Assembly (NCBI GenBank): GCA_035772405.1 | Contig: JAYKKM010000501.1 | Span: 1 to 64,000, forward strand | DNA from: Chrysogorgia sp. JL179-B06 | Taxonomy: Eukaryota > Cnidaria > Anthozoa > Scleralcyonacea > Chrysogorgiidae | Direction: 5' to 3' | DNA: 64,000 bases | Part shown: piece after piece, positions 1 to 11,237 of the stretch | How positions within the stretch are numbered: the stretch's first letter is position 1 | How the letters are laid out: every line of letters starts with the position of its first letter | Translations under genes and position numbers: made by a program | The notes under the pieces: generated by a model | Told to the model about the DNA's origin: nothing | Database searches by the model: none | The model's input: the letters and a program-made list of their open reading frames with translations, nothing else

Positions 1-1801
1 CATCACCCTGGACCGCCCCTGCCGATTCATACGTTATGCTACACAATTCTGTGCAGGGTTGTATGGAACTGTGGTTTGATATATAATTCCATTCTCTTTC
101 ATGTAAGCATCAAAGGCTTTCGAACAATACTCGCCACCATTATCAGAACGGAGAACTTTCACTTTCTTCCCAGAAGTGTTTGTTGCATAATTGACAAACC
201 CTTTAAACTTCTCTAGTACTTCATCCTTGTGCTTGATGAAATACGTCTGGGTATACCTCCAATAATCATCAATAAAAGTGACAAAGTACCTTCAATTTCC
301 AAACGAATTGACATGCAAAAAGTCATGCATAGGGTCACACACATCACTGCAAACAATTTCGAATGATTCGGTTGCTCGATAAGGTACTCCTTTAGGATAA
401 GATGTACGATGTTGTTTTCCCATCATACGGGATTCACATGTTGAACTTATTTCACCGTCTCTGGAACTGTTCATTCCTTCAACCATATTGCCATCGATCA
501 ATTTTGAAATGTTATCCATTCTTAAATGACCGAATCGACAATGCCAAATATGCACATCAGCCTCTTTTCTTGCAACATTCACATACTCCTCAGGAACGAC
601 TTTCAACATGTAGAGCTTTCCACACATTTCCCCAATAGCTAGTAACTTTGAATTTATTGTGATCTTACACTGTTCACTATCAAATTCAATGGATGCACCT
701 AACTTTTCCATTGCTCTGACGGACAACAAGTTCTTCTCTATATCGGGCAGATACAGAACTTCACGAAGAGCAATATTCTGGGTATGACCATCAAGATCAG
801 CAACAAAACTATAAGTTCCTTTTCCATAGGCTGAAATGGTCCGGTTATCCCCAAGGTTTACAGAGTACGGTTGCTTAAATTCAACATAATCAGACAAACA
901 ATCCTTTTCAAATGTCATATGCTGCGTCGCACCAAAGTCGATAATCCAACTACCCTTGTTTTCAACATCAGATGTAAGTAAAGCTTCTTGATCAATAACT
1001 GCATCATCTTTCTCTACTCCTGCACGATGAGCAGACCCTTTACAAAGGCCTTTACTACTATGTTGTGGGTTGTACTTCGCATTCCGTTTAGGACAGTCTC
1101 TCTCAAAATGTCCTCGTTCTTGACAAAAATGACAAGTTTCACAGAAAATTTTATCAGGCTTCCCTAATTCATTCTTTCCAGAATTTTCCACTTTTCCTCG
1201 CGACCTCTTTCCTTTGTTTCCACGTTGGGCAGAAAAAGCATCGTCACATTTCCTTGCATCGAACATTCGATCGGCATCATTCAGGAGCATTCCTTTAACT
1301 TTCTCAAATGACAGATTATCTTCCCCAACAGCATCAAGTGCAGTAATCAGAGGCTTGAAATTCTCAGGTAAACTTGCCAACAGCATCATGTAGCACTCCT
1401 TATCATCAATATTGACACGCATTTCCTTTAGTTGATCATGGAGTGACCTCAAATAATTGATGTGTTCTAACATATTACTGTCGCAATCTGATCTTTTGGA
1501 GAATTGACTCACGTGCAAATTGGCTCTTCAGCGCATCCCACGCTTCTTTGTCTGACTTTGTGTCTCGAACATGAATTTGTTGCTCAGGCTCAACGGCCAA
1601 ACAAATGTATGTCCAGGCTTTCTTCGCAGCCGATTCGAAGGTTTTCTTCACATCTGCGGTAGCATCTTCAGCAGGAGCTTCAGCTGACCATCAGTATGTC
1701 CAAATAAACTCTAACCGCATATTAAATGCCCAAGTTCGGGAATTCGAACCATTTAGCTTTGTTATCTTCAACAAGTTATTAAACTCCGACGACATCGCCA
1801 T
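1..1801 (-). pseudogene. Ty1/copia retrotransposon gag-pol, decayed, runs off left edge
   Basis: Reads on the minus strand from an ATG at 1801 to the window start. Order: copia-type Gag (about 1801-1290), a CCHC zinc knuckle (CHFCQERGHFERDC, about 1092-1133), an aspartic protease site (about 914-945), a pre-integrase motif WHCRFGHL, then the integrase core with SDNGGEY (about 125-150). The protease site reads D-F-G-A-T where the family has D-S/T-G. Breaks seen: TGA at 1691-1693, a frameshift near 1500, TGA at 290-292 and TAA at 34-36. The last stop falls where the DDE glutamate (AER motif) is expected. RT and RNase H would lie left of the window. Gag packages the RNA; the pol enzymes copy and integrate it. 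This copy cannot make them. Family call is secure; the exact clade is not. Confidence 0.92.
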
Positions 1802-2563
1802 TTTGATTGAAAGTTTCACTTACCAAATAAACTCACAAGAGCATCTTATAAGCTTCGCTCACTTCAGGAGAACATTGAGTTTCCTATGCAAATAACAAAA
1901 TAGGAACGTTAATACAATATACAGTTACATGGTGTAGAATACGAGTAAAGATGAGGTGGTAAGTATCTCAGAGAAAAAGGCACCAAACGAACCTAAAACC
2001 TATGGTCACATGACCACTGACATATACTTGGTGTAGCATGCATTATAGTGTACCATTACACATGTATTAATATATTAATGAATGCAGTTCTATTAATACC
2101 ATTATAAATTATAATGAGCTTATTTTTTGGCTAACGCGCGAGGTTGTTGCATCTACTGTAATTGGAGGGACTATGTATTTGGATTTCAAAATTTTAATGA
2201 TATATCTACCAATTTATGCGAAACATTGATTTAATTAAAACAGTAAGACAGCTAGCTATATGGAACTCAATAATGCAAGACCAAGTCTTAGTGACGTAAT
2301 ATGTTTAAAACATATCTCATAGTGACATGTTGAAAACATATTCAACTTTTGATAAAAATAGAGCAACATGTTTTAAACATGTTTGCAATTTAACTACGAC
2401 GAGTATTGAAACATATTTTAAACATATTTAAATATGTTTTAAATATGTTCCAATTTGAACATATTTTAAACATATTTAAATATGTTTTAAATATGTTCCA
2501 ATTTTGTAAGGGTACAAGTTAGGATTCGCACACGAGTTTGTTGGAGTCCGAGAAAAACGGCGC
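1802..2563. other. AT-rich non-coding DNA
   Basis: No coding signal. The start should hold the 5' leader and LTR of the copia element, but no second LTR copy is present to fix its edges. The right half holds the palindromic repeat listed separately. Confidence 0.6.
2409..2513. repeat. Tandem quasi-palindromic AT repeat ending in GTAAGGGT
   Basis: Two adjacent copies of a roughly 47-bp unit built from AACATATTTTAAACATA and its near reverse complement, followed by TTGTAAGGGTA. Related motifs (ATGTTTAAAACAT, AACATGTTTTAAACATGTTT) lie upstream at 2300-2390. The end GTAAGGGT resembles the right terminus of the DNA transposon ending at 20785, so this may be the subterminal end of a related element. 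No matching left end was found. Confidence 0.6.
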
Positions 2564-3229
2564 TATGTCAACCGAACAGGAAAATGCATCAGCCAAAGAG
2601 AGGGGCGAATAGCAGAACGTTGGCAACGTCGATTGGGGAGCAGCAGCTTTGCAGTCCACCGAATTTATGACTACCTTGCAAAATGCGATGTCGTTCAGAC
2701 CTTTGGACAGTTTAACGCACCACCCACCTCAGTCACTTCACAAGTGGTCCACAACTAGGAGAAATGAGCCACCATCAAGCTAATGTGAATTGGCCCATAC
2801 CACCAAGTGGACTCAGACAGATGGGAGCACATTCAGGTACGTTCTCTGCACCAACGTTTGTTCAGGCTATACGGTGTACACAACAAGTACCGTAGATCAA
2901 AGCAACCCAACTCCCGGTTTGTTTGGCAATCTTAACGTATCAGTACGCAACATCTACACTGCGGTTTTGGCTTCATATTTCCCTCATTGCGTACATCATC
3001 TTTTAGCTTCTATGGCTCTAATAATGTGCACAGCTAAAAGGTCCGGGCATGGTTCAATTACGACCATGCATTTCGATGCGAGGCCGAAGAGAGCAATCTT
3101 GGTTGCTTCCTTGTGTAGCAGACACAGAATATCGTTGCATTGAATCATAAGGTTTAGGAGTTGGGTTAGTATTTCTTTTATTTTTTAGAGTTTTTGGCCC
3201 ACTAAACACTTCACTGCACATTAGCCGTT

Positions 3230-3799
3230 TTGGCGTTATCCATAAGAAAAACAAACCGAACTGTTGGAGCCTTATTTTGGACCTATCTTTCCTGTTCGAC
3301 CACAGCGTTGATGGTGGTATTTGCAATTCCCCGTTACATACAGTAAAGTAGACGATGCCATCACGGTGATTATAAAGATTGATGTCAAAAGCGCATACTG
3401 TATCATTCCCATACATCGCAGTGACATATCTTTTGGACATGAATTGGTGGGAACATTTTATCGATTTGGCGCTTCCGTTTGGCTACGCTCCACACCCAGC
3501 ATCTTTAATACGTTTGCCGACCTATTTGAGTGGCTGTTAAAGAACAATTGCTCAGTACAAAACTTGCTGCATTATTTGGACGACCTTTTCACAATCGGCC
3601 AAGCCGTGCAAAAATTCATTGCAATCGTTTGACAAGGGCCCTGTGACTTGCTTAAATTTCTTGGGAATCGAACTTGATTCGGTACCGATGACTGCTCGCT
3701 TACCAGCATATAAACTGCATGATTTAGTGCTGCTCATCAAATAATGGGTACACAAGAAGTGGTGTAAACCCAAAGAACTAAAATCGCTCGTGGGCGAAC
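3230..3799 (+). pseudogene. DIRS-like reverse transcriptase fragment
   Basis: Fingers motif PNCWSLILDLSF near 3255-3290, then after a frameshift the palm block IIKIDVKSAYCIIPIHRSD and the catalytic box LHYLDDLF (about 3566-3591). Downstream LKFLGIELDSVPM and KELKSLVGEL match the thumb-side blocks of DIRS-type RTs. A TGA at about 3631 and a frameshift separate the YLDD part from the FLGIE part. The frame ends exactly at the TTAA where the MITE entered (3800). Confidence 0.8.
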
Positions 3800-3803
3800 T
3801 TAA

Positions 3804-4441
3804 GGTAGCAAGATCCCTCTGAATACATTTTTAATACCATACAATATAACAATTAACCCTTACAACCATTTGATAGAACATATGACAACTGGCATAAATT
3901 ATGCTAATTAGCTGACGAAATGGCCGCCGATTGGTCAAAATTGGGATATACCTCAAACAAATTTGCCATTTTCCAAACACTATTTCTGCCTCATTTTCCC
4001 ATATATTTCAATAAAATTTTCACCACAGCCTCCTAACAGGAATATCTAGGGAATGGTGGTAGGAATTTTGAATCTGATTCATACTTGTTGAATTATCTGA
4101 CATAATTAATATAATTTAGGTGGTGGAAATTGAAAAAAAAAGAAAGCATGTCAGAAAATAGCTGAAAGTTCATATTGATAATGCAACCACCAGAATATGC
4201 CTTAGTATATAAGCTATAAACTCAGAAACTTTCAGGACCTTATCTCTAAAACTGCCTGAGAAATCTTGTTTGAAGTATATCCCGATTTTGACCAATCGGC
4301 GGCGATTTCGTCAGCTAATTAGCATAATTTATGCAAACTTTTTGTGTGGAAATATTATGTCATATGTTCTATCAAATGGTTGTAAAGGTTAATTGTTATA
4401 TTGTATGGTATTAAAAATGTATTCAGAGGGATCTTGCTACC
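3804..4441. mobile_element. 638-bp MITE with long TIRs and TTAA target duplication
   Basis: TTAA at 3800-3803 and 4442-4445 flanks inverted repeats that begin GGTAGCAAGATCCCTCTG and extend at least 150 bp inward. The inner parts (CCGATTGGTCAAAATTGGGA on the left, its near complement on the right) also pair. No ORF of note. TTAA duplication is typical of piggyBac and Kolobok/T2 transposons; a GG start fits Kolobok/T2 better than the CC start of piggyBac. Moved in trans if at all. Confidence 0.92.
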
Positions 4442-4445
4442 TTAA

Positions 4446-5021
4446 TCATGCCTCATCCGTTGTTGTACCAGGTCGCAGTATCACGTGCCGTCTAATTAAC
4501 TTGCTGCGAGACTTGCAAGACCATTGGCGCTTTATGCGGCTAAAGCCTGACTAGACTTAATGGTGGAGCGAGTTCCTTCCAGCATGGAATGGTGTTTGTT
4601 TCTTCGATCTACCAGAGTGGGCACATTTACCAGATTTCCAACTGGCAACAGATGCATCTGGTAGCAAAGGTTTTGGATCTCACAACAACAGCAAGTGGTT
4701 TAACAAGGCATGGTTATATTTGCAACATCAATTAGGCATGGCCAAAGAACTATACCCTATTGTTATGGCTTGCCTCATTTGGGACCATCGTGGTCACTCG
4801 AACGCATCCAATTCGTGTGTGACAACCAAAGTGTTGTCCATATTCTTTGGTCAGGCTCATCAAAAGATGACAATATTATGCACTTGATTCGCGAGTTGTT
4901 TTTGGTTATGGCCAAATTTAATTTCTGTGTGTCTGCCAGTCATATTCCTGGTAAAACTAACACCATCGCTGATGCGCTGTCTCGCTTCAACTTGCACTGG
5001 ATGATATGCACTGAAGAATAA
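4446..5021 (+). pseudogene. DIRS-like RNase H region
   Basis: Continues the RT frame after the MITE. Begins with LNHASSVV, reaches LATDASGSKGFG (about 4640-4676, first RNase H aspartate), then KELYPIVMACL. After a frameshift it reads CDNQSVVHILWSGSSKD and HIPGKTNTIADALSRF, the conserved RNase H end of DIRS elements. An in-frame TAG near 4551, a TAA near 4557 and a frameshift near 4780 make it non-functional. Confidence 0.82.
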
Positions 5022-5074
5022 TATTGGTTACAATTAAATCCTCTAAGACAGACCAATTTCGCTGAAATCATACT

Positions 5075-5370
5075 TTGAGAATAGGGATCACTAATTCTCA
5101 CATTTGCACAGTTCGATCCATGATGAATTATGGCCTCCCCTTGACACATGCAGGATTGACAACCTGGCTGAGACAAGCCATTGCGCGACTATGGCTTGTA
5201 GGAAACTATTTGGGACATAGTTTTTGCATAGGTGCTGCCACGACGGCCGCTGCGATGGGAATTCCACACCACCTAATTAAAACATTAGGACGATGGCTTA
5301 GTGATGCTTACCAAATGTATATACAAACACCTCTGACGATATTGGACTGTCGCAATTCGTTTGGCCACAA
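5075..5370 (+). pseudogene. DIRS-like tyrosine recombinase C-terminal half
   Basis: The C-terminal catalytic half of a DIRS-type tyrosine recombinase: HSFCIGAATTAAAMGIPHHL (about 5215-5275), LGRWLSDAYQMYIQT with the expected nucleophile Tyr. In this family the first box reads H-x-x-R; here the Arg position of HSFxIG is Cys, which should abolish strand transfer. The N-terminal catalytic Arg region is not recognisable. Sequence to about 5584 stays open but matches nothing I know. Confidence 0.8.
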
Positions 5371-5390
5371 CAACCTGATGAAGCACATAT

Positions 5391-6779
5391 GGCTAATTGG
5401 GATCAACAGTTATGTTTGTAAATATAGAGTCAATAAAAGCCTAGCCACAACATCTCTTTCTCGGGGACCAAGATGCCTCCAACTTGCAACATCATTGCTG
5501 AGCGGTATTGTCACATGGCCAAGGGATGTTTCAATTGATGCGGAGGGATGCGTTTCGACTTCATTTCCATCCATCGGTACATAAGACGGTACTTGCGAGT
5601 TTTCATCGCCAACTGGAATGTCTGAAAACAGCAATGAATTTATCTCCTAAGACAAGTTCTAAGTTTCCCCCTACGGATTTCCGGCTATGGTCACATCGTT
5701 ATCAGCCGACAAATATCTACCTTCAATTTCGAAAGCTTTCGATGTAGTACAAGGTTTTCCCAAACCAAGTTGTTTGAGTGTTCGTTTACCTTTTGATTCG
5801 TTCTCCAAGCGTTAAGATTTTTCTTTCCTTTTATCACTGCCAGATTGAAATCTTCTTTTCATTTTACCATTATGGTCTCAACTCTTGTCTCAAAAGTTTT
5901 TTTAAAGCAAAACAAAAATCAGATTGAAACCCTTGGAGCCTGCAGTCAGCTTTGGTTTACCAGTGGAATAGAAATTAGCATCAGCAGAGGTTGAACCTCG
6001 TAGGAGGAACAATTTGCCCCAAGGCCTCATAAAAAATTATGTTGAGGATTTTCCAGGAGGTATTTAATGTCCGAAAATAGGTCTCACAATGCAATATTAC
6101 CAAAAAGCAAGATTTGTTTATTTGGTTGAAACTCTGATAGCTGCATTCACCATCTAATTTTTGTGCTTGATCCTCAGTCGATCTCAACCTCGTATAGAGT
6201 CTTATTTCCGCTTAAGACCCTAGGACTAACTACCCCCAGCAGGCCTGATTTCAAGAACATGAGATATGAAAGAGCTCGCAATTAAGCTCCTAACCATTTT
6301 CGGAGTTCATTATAATAAGACAAACTTAATTTTCGTTTCATAGGCACTTTAAACGTTAGGCTAAATTATAGAATGCCCATCCACTTTTCAAGCACTTATT
6401 TTTACATGCAGTGCCTAAAATAACGAAACCATTTTTAGAAAAATTACGTAATTATTATAAGACCGACAATATTAGAGACTGGGTACGTATTATTTTTCAG
6501 TGATATGATAATACAGAGTGAGAAAATATAATTATTATAACAGCAACACTATAACAGACTTCCCAATTCTTCTTTTTCAATGATACCATCATATTTTAAA
6601 TTCAAAATCATATTTAACACAAGCGAAATCTCAATCTATAAAACATATATTTATTAACCCACAAACTTTTCTGCATCCAATACAGAATATTATGTTATAA
6701 TAATAATAAACTCTCTTCCATGTATATTATTATTCATAATGTGTTGTCGCTTCATTCTACTCTAAAACCCTGTAAACTC
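5391..6779. other. AT-rich DNA, no gene seen
   Basis: Short chance ORFs only on both strands. The part to about 5800 may be the 3' terminal region of the DIRS-like element; no diagnostic repeat was found. Confidence 0.5.
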
Positions 6780-8580
6780 ATCGTATTCATTCTCAAACCA
6801 AATACCCCCAAAATATATTGCTTTCTTCTCAACAATCCCAAGCGTTTTCTTAACAATCACAAGCGCATTTTATAAACACAAATACATGCTTCGTTCTCAA
6901 CAATCCCAATCATTATTACGAGGTGTGATCAGCGCCAAAATTGATGTATTACGTTGTGGAATGCAAACATTATGTTATGCTATTACGATTTGCGATTCCG
7001 TTATGGTGAAACATCATTGGAACATTAAATTTTGCTATTACATTACGGCACTACGAATCCACGTTGGTTGTGATTAGATTTTGAAGTAATTTGCAATTCC
7101 GATTTGTTATTATAAAATGCAATACCGACCTTTCATTATGTAACTCGATTATGACATTGCGAAATTATATTAAAGACTTGCATTGTGGTATTACGTTATG
7201 CAGTCCTGCATGACACCCAGAAACGCGTTTTAGCTCAGCATTAAATTATGTCCCACCAAAAAGTAATCAGCAGTAAATTATGTCCTGCCAAAATGTAATT
7301 TTAATTCATTCACAATTGTAAACATGGCGAACAACGAGGATTTTGATCGTTGCAGAGCTCCGTCTTTGCTAGAAGAAGCCACGCACGCAGTATCTTAGGG
7401 AATGTTCTGGAATGGTCCAAGACACTGCCTGCAGCGAATAATTTATAAACAAATTACTATATGCTATAGCCACCGTTTTCAACAATCCCAGAACCTGTTT
7501 TATAATATCCCCAAACACATTTACTTATAAACACAAAGTATATGCTTCGTTCTCAATCCCAACATGTATATTTCGTAAACACAAAGTATATTTCTTCGTA
7601 ATTCTTACAAAGTATATCATTACTTTGCAACAATCCCAACCCGCATTTTATAAATACAATGCATATTAAATGTAAAATGAATATTAGAGCCCAGCTCAAA
7701 ATTCTAATCTGGAGAGCCATCTCATAACAAACATGGAACAAACAAATTTTATAAATTTTTTACTGATGTTTCATTGCCAACGTGCAACACAAGATATGAA
7801 AACTATTATTTTAATATATTTACAGTGTTAATTATTATTAACACCATCTGGCACCTACCTGAATGATGTTATCATTGACTTTTTTATTAAGTATTTATTA
7901 AGCCAATCAAAGTAGAGTTGAAACAAAGAAAGCGGAACGGAACTGACGTTTCCATTGAGGCAAGATTTAAATTTAGAAATAAGCAAACTTTCTCTGATTA
8001 GTAATTCAAACGTTGATTTACATGAAGAAAGAACAGAAAAGTCATCAAAAGAAATGGGGTGGCAAGTTTCGTTAGAGTGACATCGTATATTTGAAAGTGA
8101 AGGCCCGTCAAAGCCTAGACTCCCATGTGGTCCGAGATGCGCATGTGTAAATGACAGCGTGTGTAAATGCTTCGTTCTCAACGATCCCAAGCGTTATAAC
8201 CTTATTTTATAAGCATAAAGCATATATTTATAAACAAACAATCCCAAGCTTTTTTAACAACCCCAACCATACTTTATAAACGCAAGCTATATCGTTTTCA
8301 ACAACCCCAACGCCTGTTTTATAATATCCCGAAACGCGTTTACTTATAAATACCATCCCAACGCATATATTTTATAAACACATATTTTATAAACATCATT
8401 AACCACAAGCGCATTTTACAACTGCAATTAAACTATATCGCCTTCTCAACAATCCCTGAGCCGTATTATCCGATTTTTAAACACAAATTACCATTAATAT
8501 CCTTCCTTCTCATATTGCCAAGCCTATTTTATGGCACAACTATATGCTTCTGTTCTTAATAACTCAAACTGTCTTTGTAA
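6780..8580 (+). repeat. Degenerate interspersed repeat (TATAAACACAAA...TTCTCAACAATCCCAA)
   Basis: The phrases GCTTCGTTCTCAACAATCCC, CAATCCCAAGCG, TTTTATAAACACAAA and ATAATATCCCxAAACxCxTTTACTTATAAA recur at about 6836-6910, 7480-7650 and 8166-8460, with weaker copies near 6780 and 8540. Copies are diverged and irregularly spaced, so this is either an old minisatellite-like array or several overlapping copies of one non-coding element. It contains a short coding scrap listed separately. Confidence 0.55.
7855..8110 (-). pseudogene. Retroelement-type tail, possibly end of a GIY-YIG endonuclease domain
   Basis: Minus-strand frame containing SFDDFSVLSSCKSTFELLIR followed by ESLLISKFKSCLNGNVSSVP and ending LSLF. 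The pattern 'F-x-V-L ... LIRESLLISK-x-K ... LN ... PL-x-LF' resembles the last residues of GIY-YIG endonuclease domains found behind reverse transcriptases, such as those of Penelope-like elements. No GIY-YIG core or RT is attached, so this is at best the 3' end of a truncated copy. Identification is by pattern only. Confidence 0.35.
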
Positions 8581-9764
8581 ACAAATTATCAAATTTGGTT
8601 TTGTCACTTCATACAATTTTGTTTTCAAATACTTTTCGGGCCTGCATCATCACCATGTGTCAAAAATCTGAGTTTTCCATGGACACATTGGGATAGCGAT
8701 TTATTTTTCTATACATGTCACCAATGGCAAATATCGGGAATGTCAATCTCAAATCTTCACCCCAGAAAATTCGACAGACTTATAAATTAGTCCATTATTA
8801 ACCAAAATAACATGTTTTTAACAACACCATGCAATCAGCCCTGAAAACTTTGTTTGATACTATGCACTAATTGTCACAGGTATTTATAACCAAACAATAT
8901 ATACTTCCTTATCGCATTTCAGCATTAACAAATTTATTTCTATACTCAAAGTATCAAACAGCAACTCATTTATACCCAAGTAAATCTTCGTTCCTATAAT
9001 CCTATAACTAAGACTACTCCTAAACACATTTACACACAAAATTATCATATTTTTTACAAAGTCAAAGAGTATATTAGAGAATTTTTTCAAATCTATCGTG
9101 AAAGCCGCATTGCTGTATACAATACCCGTTTTTATAGTTATTTTGTCACAAAATCAAAAATCTCCAATCTTTCTTGCATCTTTCAGGAATCATAATAACT
9201 CTTCGCCTTTATTTTCATATCTCCACAGAAATTCAGCCAAATAAGACGAAAACACATTCTTCTTTACACCAAAAACAGGAAATGTCGCTTTTGCTTGACT
9301 GCCCTTCTATTTTATTAGTATGATAACCCTCTGCGTTTACGAACTCTTTCGAGTGGTTTACTGTCAAGATGTTCATGACGTGGTTCTCCAGATTTATGTA
9401 AGCCTTCCAACAGTCTGATATTATGGTCGTACCCTTCTCAATAAACGTTTAAATGATTGGTAACAAAGTTGCTTTACTCCTTCAAAAGAAAACAAATGTT
9501 TTGCGACTTTCTTCTCCAATGCCGCCGAATACCCACTGGACTTCAACTCGATGTCCTCGATGATATTTGCACTTGCCAAATTTGCTTTCATCGATCTCCC
9601 ACCAATCTTTTCATCACATTCCAGGTATGTCACCTCACAGATTTCTCGACAAACATTAACTCCCGTACTTCCGTTTATGGCAGCACTCCGTGTTTAAGAA
9701 AGATCCAGATAGGCTTGTTCTATCAGCAAATAAGGGTAATGCCAATATCACGAGAAAGTCTTTT
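8581..9764. other. AT-rich DNA with one unrecognised ORF
   Basis: Mostly without coding signal. A minus-strand frame at about 9685-9421 (including MTYLECDEKIGGRSMKANLA and ending in a basic stretch RLLRRVRP) has codon-like composition and is richer in G+C than its surroundings. I do not recognise a family. It may be a transposase scrap or chance. Confidence 0.3.
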
Positions 9765-9972
9765 TGTTGCTTAATGATAGAAACACCTGTTTCAGTCGTG
9801 CATGCAATAAGCATGGATAACTTTTATTGACAACGTACGTGTATGCCTAGTTCTCTCTAACTTCTCTATACACATCCACCTAACGAAAAACTCGGTTGTC
9901 TCGTGACAACCGGAAGTCACCTGATCTATTACATGAATATAATTAGGATATAATTATTAGGATATTGCAACA
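9765..9972 (-). repeat. LTR of an LTR retrotransposon (3' LTR, minus orientation)
   Basis: On the minus strand the 208-bp block starts TGTTGCAATATCC and ends ATTAAGCAACA, with matching TGTTGC/GCAACA tips and an AATAAAA-like signal. A purine-rich tract (GAAAGGGAAGA, complement of 9973-9983) lies directly 5' of it, as expected for the PPT beside a 3' LTR. No second LTR copy or exact target duplication is in the window, so the call rests on the ends, PPT and the pol tail next door. Confidence 0.5.
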
Positions 9973-10126
9973 TCTTCCCTTTCATAGATAAAGGGGAAAA
10001 AATTCTAAGTTCCCTAATATGATTCAAAGATAAAAGTCATATCTAAATTTTCTATTTTTTTAGTTATTATATAGCAATATGAATCTAAGTTCTCTCTAAC
10101 AATTTCCTAGTAACAATGATAATCTT

Positions 10127-10245
10127 TCAATGGTCGAGTCTTCGAACAATTCGTCCACTCCTTGTGCGAGTAGGTCTTCCATCTCTCTCAACAGCAGGTG
10201 TTACTTCCAATTCTGCCCGGTTTGGGGAACCAAGAACAGGTGTGG
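10127..10245 (-). pseudogene. LTR-retrotransposon pol C-terminal tail
   Basis: Minus-strand frame ending GRPTRTRSGRIVRRLDH and a TGA at 10127-10129. The Arg-rich 'R-x-G-R-x-x-R-R' end is typical of the last residues of Ty3/gypsy-like pol proteins. Its position about 150 bp upstream of the putative PPT and LTR supports one truncated element. The frame is lost upstream of about 10245. Confidence 0.45.
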
Positions 10246-10324
10246 TATTTGATAAACTTAAATGGGATCATCTGAGAAATTTGATAAACTTACATTGATT
10301 CAATTGAAACTATTTTTAAAAAAA

Positions 10325-10802
10325 GAAGACATTTAAGGCACTACGAGGTATGACACCAACCTATTTATCAGAACTATTTGCAATTAACCACAACAACACA
10401 TATAGATTGAGAAGCAACGATCGAAAGCTTTATTTAGAAAAACCTAAAACATTGTTTCTCATATCGTGGAGCCAGGTCCTGGAATAGTTTGCTGCAGGAA
10501 ATTGTCGACAAGTACGAGTATTTCTCAATTAATTATTTTAAAAAGTTTATTAATTAGCACTACAATGATTTAGGAACAAACTTGTCAACAGTTTAAATTG
10601 TTTATTTCTGCGTTTATAGTTATATTTGTATATATTATTACTTATTGGTATGTATTAATAGTTATAGCTATCTGTATAATTTGTAAATAGTTAATTTTCT
10701 GCATATTCTTTCTTTATATACATATATATGTAAATACACGGCCCTTTGAAAATCAGGAAACTGAAAGGCTACAGTGTGTAAATAAGTTTAAATAATAATA
10801 AT
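10325..10802 (+). mobile_element. CR1/L2-like LINE 3' end
   Basis: Plus-strand scrap of the ORF2 C-terminus (GMTPTYLSELFAINHNNTYR, then after a frameshift RGARSWNSLLQEIV) typical of CR1/L2/Jockey-type LINEs. It ends at TAG about 10555 and is followed by a 240-bp AT-rich 3' UTR with GGCCCTTTGAAAATCAGGAA and a short (AAT)n tail at 10789-10802. 5'-truncated, as usual for LINE insertions. Confidence 0.8.
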
Positions 10803-11237
10803 TCCCAAAACAAATCACTCAGATTAAATCCAAGTATGCGAAGTTCACAGTGCCATAGAATCAACATTCCATCGGCTGTCGAATCAACATTTCGTGGCGC
10901 CTTAGGCGTCATGGCTGGTTGTTTTTGCCTGGTCTTCTGTCCTCTTGGCTTGATTCGTGAATCAAGTGGTCTTCCGTCACTGTTTGTTTCTTCCTTCATC
11001 TGGCTTTGGTTTTCCAAGCAAGTGGTCTTTTGCCTTCGTTGATTTCTTTCCTTCGTTGGTCTTGGTTGTTTCCTTTTTCTCTTGTGGCAAGACAACTTTT
11101 GCCTGGTAACCGTGAGTGTGTTTAGTTGGTGTTCCTTATATGGAGTATTTCTCCCGAGTTTTCGCTGTACTTCATACAGCCTTAGTTAGTATATTTCTCT
11201 TAATTAAATTTATATCTATATATATCTTGTGTAATAT

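Larger units (their letters stand above)
2564..5390 (+). mobile_element. DIRS-like tyrosine-recombinase retrotransposon, decayed
   Basis: Pieces in the DIRS order on the plus strand: a short ORF opening at 2564 (possible Gag start, unproven), RT (about 3230-3790), RNase H (about 4446-5020) and tyrosine recombinase (5075-5370). DIRS elements integrate through a tyrosine recombinase instead of a DDE integrase. The RT carries LHYLDDLF and the RNase H start reads ATDASGSKGFG. Several frameshifts separate the pieces, and a MITE sits between RT and RNase H. The split terminal repeats typical of DIRS elements could not be recognised, so both boundaries are approximate. Confidence 0.8.

Noticed and set aside
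7324..7398. Short ORF with good start context (MANNEDFDRCRAPSLLEEAT)
   Set aside because: 24 codons, no neighbour exon or conserved domain; could be a relic exon but cannot be supported.
9421..9685. Assignment of the minus-strand frame near 9.5 kb to a known transposase
   Set aside because: No catalytic motif or family signature could be recognised, so it is left as an unassigned ORF.
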